DNA of 64,000 bases, from assembly GCF_009832865.1 (NCBI RefSeq), contig NZ_CP047130.1, forward strand, positions 868,001 through 932,000, given 5' to 3'. This document shows positions 57,067-64,000 of this stretch, piece after piece. Both the position numbers and the translations under genes were made by a program. The stretch is from Colwellia sp. 20A7 (GTDB lineage: Bacteria; Pseudomonadota; Gammaproteobacteria; Enterobacterales; Alteromonadaceae). How positions within the stretch are numbered: the stretch's first letter is position 1; each line of letters opens with the position of its first letter. The notes beneath the pieces were generated by a model. It was not told where the DNA came from and ran no database searches. It saw only the letters and a program-made list of their open reading frames with translations.

Positions 57067-60048
57067 TTAAAATCTGTAACTGGCTCCTACAGTAATACGA
57101 CGTTCTGTTAAACCTTGATAACAAAGTAAGCCGCCTTCATTCACACATGATTGTGTAATATCTGATTCAGTCAAGTTTACACCTTCAATACCAACATTAA
57201 GTTGTTCGTTAATGTCATAGCTGATACTGGCATTAAGTTGCCCTCTGTCTTCCTGTACAACAGGGAAACCCCATGGGAAGCTAGTAGTACTACCAAAATC
57301 TTCAGAACGGTAGGCTTCACGCCATGTATAGCGAGCTCTGGCTGAAAGGCCATGTTTTTCATAATATAGTGTGAAGTTATAAGCATTTTCAGATAAATCG
57401 GTTAGCCCTTGTACACGAGTAACATTGATATCTTCAATGCCTGTTGTTAAAGAGAATATGTCATTAGCACGACTTGTCGCCGTATCGAATGCTTCACCAC
57501 CAGAAAATTCTTGTTTGGTATAGTTAGCAATAACACCAAAACCAGAAGCCCAGCCTAAATCATCTTCAAAGCTAGAAAGATCATACTGAACAGCAATTTC
57601 TATACCTTTTTGTGTTGTTTCACCAGTGTCATTGATTGTGGTAGAAAACGGCACACATACGCCTACGCCGATATCAGGCCCAAATACATTGATATCTGCA
57701 ATTGGATTGTAAATACCGCCGGCTTCACATGGATCTGTTAAATCACGATATCCAGTAGCTGAGTCTTCATAAGGGTCTTCTTGTTGACTAACATGAAGGT
57801 TGCTACGTTTCTTATGAAAAATACCAACACTTAATACACTTGCTTCGGTAAAGTACCATTCGGCAGATAGATCAAATGACGTCACTTCTTCAGGTACCAA
57901 ATTTGGATTACCGATAGCGACAGCAGGGTTTGGGCTAGTATCAAAGGTAAATGAGGTTGATAAGTCGTCAAAATCAGGACGTCGAATATCTTTACCCCAA
58001 CCTGAACGAATAACTATATCGTCGGTTAAGTCTACGCTTAGGTTTATTCTAGGTAATAAGAAGTTATATCCACCCGTTGTTGTTACTTTTGATACTAAGT
58101 CGTTTCCATTCGCATCAGTGGTTGCTGAATTACCGATAGATTTAACGTCAGTTTTTAGATAACGTAAACCAAAATTACCTCGGAATATATCGTATTCAAA
58201 GTTAGCTTGCGCATACAGTGCGTTAGTTTCTTCTTCGATATCAAAGAAGCCATCAGAGCTTGAAGTTGGCGCATCAAGTGCTATTGAGCCTCCTATTGTA
58301 TCTATAGCACTTTGTAATACAGCTAAAGCACCGTCTTGATCTGAAGCAACAAGCTCAGGATCAAGTTGTAGATAATCACGAACATATAACTCTCTACCGT
58401 CGGCATCGTTAAAGTTTGTTGGTCCAGCGATCAGAAGTTCTGAGAATAGATCGCCCGTTGGGCTATCAGACATGTTTCTTAAACCAATACTACTAATAAC
58501 AGTATCTTGAACACTTGAGGTTTTACTGTAGCGATAACCAAAATCAACTGACGTTATTACAGAATCTACATAGTAACTGAAGTCCACACGAAAAGCGTCT
58601 TCACTATTGTTCGCTGTACTTTTACCTATTTCTACATCACGTAATACGGTATTGCTAGGATCAAGTAGTTGAGCAGCCGTTGGTGCATTTGCTTCACCTG
58701 ATGCTATGCCAAATGCTAATGAACCGCCTGTTAGATCATATTGAAAAGGTGTACCGTTTTCATTTGAAGCATTCGATGCAACATTTGGATTGATAAAGTT
58801 AAGGGTAGAGTTAAAGCTAGGCGTCTTTGTATCAGACTTTGATGATGAAGCTTCTATCGTGACTTTAAGGTTATCACCTTGCCATTCACCGCCAAGTCTG
58901 AATATTTCGCTTTTTGTTAAACGTGAGTTTGTATCACCAGAAAAACGAAGGTTTGGATCGGCACCGCCATCTTCAACCGGAATTACCCCTTGAACTGCAG
59001 CTTGTATAGAGCCAAGATCTTGACCATCTATTGTGCCAAAATTAACGGTTTCAAATTCAGTAGGAATTGAAACATTGATAAGATCACTAACACCAGAGGC
59101 TTGAACTCTTGAGCTTTCTTCTCTGCGCTCTTGATCATTAACGATAGCATCAAAATAAAGTCTAGTATTTTCATTTGGCGCCCATTCTAATGAAGAGGCT
59201 ATATTGATGGTTTCAGATTCGTAGTTATCATAATCTTGAACAAAGAATTGAATTGGTAAGAAGTCGAATGATTGAGCACTCGCAACACCACTATTGGATG
59301 CTATTGAGTTATCACGATCTGATCTAGGACGAAATGCGGTCGCTTCTTGCTCAGCGTAATTAGCACTTATCACAATACCAAATTTACCGGCATCAGTTTC
59401 CCAATTATCGCCAAAGGTACCTGATAATCTAGGTTTTAAACCACTATCACTTGATAAACTACTATTTTCACCTTGTACTCTTAAGGTCGCTAATGTGTCG
59501 CTTAGTTGAAGAGGGCGGATAGTTTTTAAATTAATTGTTCCGCCTACAGAGCCTTCAATCGTTTTTGCTTCTGAAGCTTTCGTTACTTCAACAGCAGCGA
59601 TAATACCTGCCGAAACATCTTCAAAGTTGATACCACTTCGGCCAGTACCTGAGCCTACGGTAGAAACACCATTGATTTCTGTTCTATTTGCGTTAGTGCC
59701 ACGAATTTGTACGCCTGTACCTACACCGGCTGTTCTTGTAATTTGTATGCCAGTAACATTTTCTAAAACCTCAGCAAGGTTTTGGTCGGGTAACTTGCCA
59801 ATGTCTATGGCTTTAATTACCTCAACTAGGTTATTTGCATCGCGTTTTTCTAAAAGTGCGCTAGTGAGTGAGCTACGTATCCCCGTAACCTCTATTACTT
59901 CAACTTCAGGTGTCTTTTGTGCTGATTGAGCTTCTTGTGCTGAAACAGAAGGTGCAGCCAATAATGTGGCTAAAGCGGCACTATATAGTACCGAATGTGA
60001 TCTACGGTTTTGCAGTACAGAGCTTATTTTATTTAATTTAATTTTCAT
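57067..60048 (-). CDS. TonB-dependent receptor for uronate oligosaccharides
   Basis: 993 residues of the large Alteromonadales/Xanthomonas carbohydrate-receptor type. Signal peptide ending at VSAQ; TonB box EVIEVTGIRSSL; plug with KAIDIGKLPDQNLAEVLENVTGIQITR and QIRGTNANRTEINGV, EGSVGGTINLKTIRPL; barrel ending in ITVGASYRF. Its promoter has the tandem LacI operator (60126-60150), so it belongs to the uronate regulon and probably imports the lyase's oligomeric substrate. Divergent from the manD operon. Confidence 0.92.
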   Translation of the reverse strand: MKIKLNKISSVLQNRRSHSVLYSAALATLLAAPSVSAQEAQSAQKTPEVEVIEVTGIRSSLTSALLEKRDANNLVEVIKAIDIGKLPDQNLAEVLENVTGIQITRTAGVGTGVQIRGTNANRTEINGVSTVGSGTGRSGINFEDVSAGIIAAVEVTKASEAKTIEGSVGGTINLKTIRPLQLSDTLATLRVQGENSSLSSDSGLKPRLSGTFGDNWETDAGKFGIVISANYAEQEATAFRPRSDRDNSIASNSGVASAQSFDFLPIQFFVQDYDNYESETINIASSLEWAPNENTRLYFDAIVNDQERREESSRVQASGVSDLINVSIPTEFETVNFGTIDGQDLGSIQAAVQGVIPVEDGGADPNLRFSGDTNSRLTKSEIFRLGGEWQGDNLKVTIEASSSKSDTKTPSFNSTLNFINPNVASNASNENGTPFQYDLTGGSLAFGIASGEANAPTAAQLLDPSNTVLRDVEIGKSTANNSEDAFRVDFSYYVDSVITSVDFGYRYSKTSSVQDTVISSIGLRNMSDSPTGDLFSELLIAGPTNFNDADGRELYVRDYLQLDPELVASDQDGALAVLQSAIDTIGGSIALDAPTSSSDGFFDIEEETNALYAQANFEYDIFRGNFGLRYLKTDVKSIGNSATTDANGNDLVSKVTTTGGYNFLLPRINLSVDLTDDIVIRSGWGKDIRRPDFDDLSTSFTFDTSPNPAVAIGNPNLVPEEVTSFDLSAEWYFTEASVLSVGIFHKKRSNLHVSQQEDPYEDSATGYRDLTDPCEAGGIYNPIADINVFGPDIGVGVCVPFSTTINDTGETTQKGIEIAVQYDLSSFEDDLGWASGFGVIANYTKQEFSGGEAFDTATSRANDIFSLTTGIEDINVTRVQGLTDLSENAYNFTLYYEKHGLSARARYTWREAYRSEDFGSTTSFPWGFPVVQEDRGQLNASISYDINEQLNVGIEGVNLTESDITQSCVNEGGLLCYQGLTERRITVGASYRF

Positions 60049-60125
60049 GAATTCCCCTTTTACTACGTAATGTTGTATTTATTGTTTATGTAAATAAATC
60101 GCTTACAAGATGTAAAACCACAGAA

Positions 60126-60150
60126 CAAATCGTTTTACTAAACCGATTTA
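60126..60150. promoter_or_regulatory. Tandem LacI operator, site 2
   Basis: CAAATCGTTTTA (60126-60137) and TAAACCGATTTA (60139-60150), 13 bp centre to centre, upstream of the TonB receptor start. Same arrangement as 45155-45179. Confidence 0.8.
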
Positions 60151-60383
60151 CTACGATAAAGTTAACATAAAATAGACAAATGTCAATATAGCAATACTTA
60201 GACTTTTGTCACATAAAAGAGTGAAACGGGCTGTTAAGAGCAACAATATGTTTAAAATTATATTGTTGTCTTTTTATAATAATCACCAATAACGCTTTTA
60301 TTAGTGAGAGCAATCCAAATTGTTGTAATGTGAAGTAAATGGAGTCAGGAATTTAGTTGACCAAGTGATTTTACATCAGTAAG

Positions 60384-60408
60384 ATAATCGTTTTAGTAAA
60401 TCGATTTA
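60384..60408. promoter_or_regulatory. Tandem LacI operator, site 3
   Basis: ATAATCGTTTTA (60384-60395) and TAAATCGATTTA (60397-60408), 39 bases before the manD start. The second half site is a perfect palindrome, the best copy of the three sites. Confidence 0.82.
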
Positions 60409-60446
60409 GTTATCTTTTGGTTTGATAACCTAAATAAGGAAAAGCA

Positions 60447-61664
60447 ATGAAAATTAAAGAAATAAAAGTATTCGTGTGTAGTCCAGGAAGAAACTTCGTC
60501 ACAGTGAAAGTTATTACTGATGAAGGTACTTATGGTTTAGGCGATGCAACTGTAAATGGCCGCGAAATGGCGGTGGTTGCCTATTTAGAAGAACACGTTG
60601 CTCCTTGTTTAATTGGTCGTGATCCACAAGAAATTGAAGATATTTGGCAATATTTATACAAAGGTGTTTATTGGCGTAAAGGGCCAATCACTATGGCGGC
60701 TATTGCGGCAATAGATATGGCGCTTTGGGACATAAAAGGCAAAATCGCGAATTTACCTGTATATCAATTATTAGGCGGAAAAAGCCGTAAAGGTGTTACT
60801 TTTTATGCGCATGCTAACGGCGAAAATATTGACGATACCTTAGATAAAGCACAAGAGCATATTGAAAATGGTTTTAAAGCCATTCGCTTACAGTCTGCTA
60901 TTCCTGGCTTAAAAGTCACTTATGGTGTACTTGGCGATAAAAAGGATTACTTTGAATTACAAGGTAGCCGCCCATTACCACCAGAAGAAGAATGGTCAAC
61001 CGCTAAATATTTCAACTCAATTGTTGAGCTATTTAAAAAAGCGCGGGAACGCTTTGGTTATGAGGTGAATTTTACCCATGATGTTCATAGTCGTTTAACG
61101 CCTATTGAAGCGGCAAAACTAGGTAAATTACTAGAGCCATATAATTTATTATTTCTTGAAGATGCCGCTATTGCTGAAAACCAAGACAGTTATAAAATTG
61201 TGCGTCATCACACAACAACACCTTTAGCTATTGGTGAAACGTATAACACCATTTGGGACTGTAAAGATCTAATTCAAAATCAATTAATTGATTATATTCG
61301 CGTGGCCGCAACTCATGCTGGCGGTATAACCGCACTTAAAAGAATTACTGATTTTGCCAGTGTTTATAACGTTAAAACGGCACCACACGGTGCACCTGAC
61401 TTATCACCCGTATGTTTTGCTGCTCATATGCATTTAAATATTTGGGCACCTAATTTTGGTATTCAAGAGTTCGTTGGTTTTGGTAACGAAGGCTTAAATC
61501 GCATTTTCAAACATAAGTTCACCGTTGAAAACGGTATGGGGGTGATGAGTGAAGCGCCTGGTTTAGGGGTGGAGTTTGATGAAGAAGCTGCAGCAGAATA
61601 TCCATACAAACGTTCATACTTACCGGTAAGTCGATTAGAAGACGGTACTCTTTGGAACTGGTAA
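60447..61664 (+). CDS. manD: D-mannonate dehydratase family enzyme (ManD/RspA, enolase superfamily)
   Basis: 405 residues. CPGRNFVT-like start (SPGRNFVTVKVITDEGTYGLGD), NGREMAVVAYLEEHVAPCLIGRDP, GVYWRKGPITMAAIAAIDMALWDIKG, the active-site FTHDVHSRLTP, metal-binding LFLEDA and GETYN, and tail AYLPVSRLEDGTLWNW-like match ManD along the whole length. Dehydrates D-mannonate to KDG (some members act weakly on gluconate). KDG is also the KduD product, so both routes meet. First gene of a LacI-controlled operon. Confidence 0.88.
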   Translation: MKIKEIKVFVCSPGRNFVTVKVITDEGTYGLGDATVNGREMAVVAYLEEHVAPCLIGRDPQEIEDIWQYLYKGVYWRKGPITMAAIAAIDMALWDIKGKIANLPVYQLLGGKSRKGVTFYAHANGENIDDTLDKAQEHIENGFKAIRLQSAIPGLKVTYGVLGDKKDYFELQGSRPLPPEEEWSTAKYFNSIVELFKKARERFGYEVNFTHDVHSRLTPIEAAKLGKLLEPYNLLFLEDAAIAENQDSYKIVRHHTTTPLAIGETYNTIWDCKDLIQNQLIDYIRVAATHAGGITALKRITDFASVYNVKTAPHGAPDLSPVCFAAHMHLNIWAPNFGIQEFVGFGNEGLNRIFKHKFTVENGMGVMSEAPGLGVEFDEEAAAEYPYKRSYLPVSRLEDGTLWNW

Positions 61665-61769
61665 TTAACTGTATTAGTAGAGAAATTTAGAATTTTTTTT
61701 CAAATAATTTCCTACAAAGAAAGAATAAAAGACATCTATTTATAAATATTAAATTATTAGGAATAAATC

Positions 61770-62921
61770 ATGAGTAATAAAGTAAAAGTATTAGTGCACG
61801 GTACTGGTTTTGCCGGACAAGGCCATGCTGAAGCATTTAGATACGCTGGCGCAGAAATAGTCGGCATAGTCGGTAGAACAGAGAGTGTTGTTAAACAAGT
61901 GGCTCAAGATATGGAAATTCCATACGCAAGTACTGACTGGCAACAAGCCTTAACAGACTGTAAGCCTGATGTTGTGTCAATTGCAACGCCGGGTGGCGCG
62001 CACGTTGAACCAATTAAGCAAGCGATTGCTTTTGGTTGTCATGTGTTTTCAGATAAGCCATTAACTGCCGATGGCAGTACTTCAAAAGAATTACATGAAT
62101 TAGCTGTTGCTAAAGGTGTAAAAACAGCCTTTGCTTCAAGCTTTAGATACATGCCTGAAATATTGCATGCTAAACGTTTAGTTGCTGCTGGCGCCATTGG
62201 CGAGCCATTAGAAGTTGAATGTATTTCACACTTTAATTTAGAGCGTGATATCCCGTTTGGTTGGTCGCATCGTCAAGAAGATGGTGGTGGTCGTTTAAAC
62301 AATAACTTCACGCACATGATGTCGATTGTAACTTCGGTTGTTGGTGAGAAGATCTTATCAATTATGGGGGAAGTGCGTGACGATTTAGGCAAAGCGCCAA
62401 TTGTGGAAGGTGTTCATAACTTTAAAACGCGTCGTGACTTTATTCCTGAAGATATTAATGATCCGTCATTAAAATGGGGCGAATCTAACGTTGAATGGTC
62501 TTATAACGTGTTAGCACAGTTAGAAAGTGAGTTTGCTAAAAAACCAGTTTCGGTAATGTTCAAGCACGGCGGTTTACATCCTCGTTTTAATGAAGATCAC
62601 ATTGTGTTTTACGGTAGCAAAGGCGCTATTTACATTAAAGGTCATTACGGTGCAGGTCCACTTTACTTATATGGTGAAAACAATGGTGGTGACGCTAAAG
62701 AGTGGCTAGAGCAAGCATTACCTGCTGATATTGCCGCCGATATTCCTAATGTTGAAGGTGATACCGAGCGTAATTGGCGCTACCTTATTCGCGAAATGGT
62801 TAAAGATATTGAAGGTGAAGACGTTCCTCCTTACCAAACCTTTAAAGAAGGTAGCCAGTATCAGCAACTTATCGACTTAATTCGTAAAAACGATTACTGG
62901 GTAGACGTAAGCAAACTTTAA
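61770..62921 (+). CDS. Gfo/Idh/MocA-family oxidoreductase
   Basis: 383 residues. N-terminal Rossmann fold with VLVHGTGFAGQGHAEAFR and VVSIATPGGAHVEPIKQAIAFGCHVFSDKPL (the EKP-like motif, here DKP); C-terminal beta-sheet domain FNEDHIVFYGSKGAIYI. NAD(P)-dependent sugar or sugar-acid dehydrogenase; exact substrate unknown. Second gene of the manD operon; could process a uronate or branched sugar from the same polymer. Confidence 0.85.
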   Translation: MSNKVKVLVHGTGFAGQGHAEAFRYAGAEIVGIVGRTESVVKQVAQDMEIPYASTDWQQALTDCKPDVVSIATPGGAHVEPIKQAIAFGCHVFSDKPLTADGSTSKELHELAVAKGVKTAFASSFRYMPEILHAKRLVAAGAIGEPLEVECISHFNLERDIPFGWSHRQEDGGGRLNNNFTHMMSIVTSVVGEKILSIMGEVRDDLGKAPIVEGVHNFKTRRDFIPEDINDPSLKWGESNVEWSYNVLAQLESEFAKKPVSVMFKHGGLHPRFNEDHIVFYGSKGAIYIKGHYGAGPLYLYGENNGGDAKEWLEQALPADIAADIPNVEGDTERNWRYLIREMVKDIEGEDVPPYQTFKEGSQYQQLIDLIRKNDYWVDVSKL

Positions 62922-62936
62922 TAAAAGGGCGATAAC

Positions 62937-64000
62937 ATGATCTATGATTACGCAGTAATAGCTGGTTACTTCCTTTTAGTTGTTGGTATTGGGTTTACCT
63001 TCAAAAAAATGGCAGCTAAATCAACAAGTGATTACTTTCGTGGCGGCGGCAGAATGTTGTGGTGGATGGTGGGTTCAACCGCCTTCATGTCACAGTTTTC
63101 AGCGTGGACTTTTACTGGTGCTGCCGGTAAAGCCTTTACTGATGGCTTTGCGGTAAGTTTGGTGTTTTTTGCCAATACCTTTGCTTACTTTTGTGGCTGG
63201 GCATATTTTTCGTATCGCTTTCGTCAAATGCGTGTTGATACACCAACAGAGGGAATTAAACGTCGTTTTGGTAGCCAAAATGAATTATTTTTCTCTTGTG
63301 CATTAATCGTATTCAGCTTTTTAAATGCTGGTATTTGGTTAAATGCTTTAGGTGTTTTTACCAGTGCCGTGTTTGAAGCTGATATCAACGTTACCATTAT
63401 TGCTACTGGCTTAGCTGTATTGTTTATTTCAGTATTATCAGGTGCTTGGGGTGTAGTTGCATCTGATTTTGTACAAACCTTAGTGGTTGCTGTGGTATCT
63501 ATTGCTTGTGCTATTGTTGCATTAGTAATGGTTGGTGGCCCTGTAGAGCTAGTTACTAAGTTCCCGTCTGATTTTATCATGGGGCCTGATATGAATTATG
63601 GTTTGTTATTGGTGGGAACCTTTGTGTTCTTTCTTGCTAAACAGCTTATAACCATTATGAACTTGAATGATTCATTTCGTTTTTTAAATGCGAAAGACTC
63701 TGACAATGCACGTAAAGCATCACTGCTTGCTATGGTATTAATGGGAGTTGGTAGTATTATTTGGTTTATCCCGCCTTGGGCATCAGCCATCTTATATCCA
63801 GACGCCGCGTTAGCTTATGCCGACCTTGGTAATAAAGCATCAGATGCGGTGTATTTAGTTTTTGCAAGAAATGCGATGCCTATCGGTACTGTCGGTTTAT
63901 TACTAGCGGCATTATTTGCAGCCTCTATGTCTTCAATGGATTCAGCACTTAATAAAAACTCAGGCATTTTTATTCGTAGTATTTATCAACCATTTTTAGC
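62937..64000 (+). CDS. SSS-family symporter, cut by the window end
   Basis: ATG 62937, open to the last base (about 354 codons seen). DYFRGGGRMLWWMVGSTAFMSQFSAWTFTGAAGKAF at helix 1-2 and LLLAALFAASMSSMDSALNK at the sodium-site helix. Starts 15 bases after the oxidoreductase stop with AAAGGG nearby, so it is in the manD operon. Closely resembles the symporter at 45227 in motif order; probably takes up a different uronate product. Confidence 0.88.
   Translation, partial: MIYDYAVIAGYFLLVVGIGFTFKKMAAKSTSDYFRGGGRMLWWMVGSTAFMSQFSAWTFTGAAGKAFTDGFAVSLVFFANTFAYFCGWAYFSYRFRQMRVDTPTEGIKRRFGSQNELFFSCALIVFSFLNAGIWLNALGVFTSAVFEADINVTIIATGLAVLFISVLSGAWGVVASDFVQTLVVAVVSIACAIVALVMVGGPVELVTKFPSDFIMGPDMNYGLLLVGTFVFFLAKQLITIMNLNDSFRFLNAKDSDNARKASLLAMVLMGVGSIIWFIPPWASAILYPDAALAYADLGNKASDAVYLVFARNAMPIGTVGLLLAALFAASMSSMDSALNKNSGIFIRSIYQPFL

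Overview
The window looks like a chromosomal segment of a marine gammaproteobacterium of the Alteromonadales, most likely Colwelliaceae (Colwellia or Thalassotalea type). This rests on the 16S/23S sequence, low-GC coding style, TonB receptor plus sodium-symporter sugar loci, and DUF2787/DUF6641-type island genes. The genus is inferred by eye, not computed.

Left edge (1-1460): the tail of a parvulin ppiC gene and a DUF4124/zinc-metallopeptidase gene. From about 1.5 to 21.3 kb lies a mobile island. Its right end is a 53-nt 3' half of a tRNA-Leu(CAA) gene (21235-21287) next to a tyrosine integrase. The backbone holds DUF2787, DUF6641, a tandem-AAA ATPase, a decayed XRE regulator, an HTH protein, a triple operator/iteron-like site, a small basic protein, and a striking fusion of a Rep_trans-like rolling-circle initiator to a UvrD/PcrA-like helicase. 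Cargo is a broken endonuclease I, a HipA-like kinase with an unknown partner, a serine recombinase, a DUF262-HEPN pair, and a divergent PD-(D/E)XK nuclease plus DNA methyltransferase. The start of the nuclease gene sits behind a 14-bp inverted repeat that covers its ribosome-binding site. I consider this island the most likely place for a poorly described system.

21.3-29.5 kb is an (anhydro)MurNAc utilisation locus: a frameshifted RpiR/MurR-type regulator, murQ, a sodium symporter, anmK and a TonB receptor. A second, intact ppiC follows. 30.1-36.7 kb is a complete rRNA operon (two promoters, 16S, tRNA-Ile, 23S, 5S, terminator). Directly behind it is an IS630-family element preceded by two nested left-end fragments of itself.

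38.4-43.9 kb carries a NosR-like membrane flavo/iron-sulphur protein divergent from a periplasmic PQQ alcohol dehydrogenase, followed by an exported pentapeptide-repeat protein. 44.1-50.1 kb and 57.1-64.0 kb form one uronate-polysaccharide regulon: LacI regulator, two SSS symporters, cytoplasmic heparinase II/III-type lyase, KduD, TonB receptor, ManD/RspA-type mannonate dehydratase and a Gfo/Idh oxidoreductase. The same tandem LacI operator occurs at three promoters. Between the two halves are a MATE transporter, a small solute-binding protein, a 107-bp inverted-repeat element and a diguanylate cyclase with three periplasmic binding domains.
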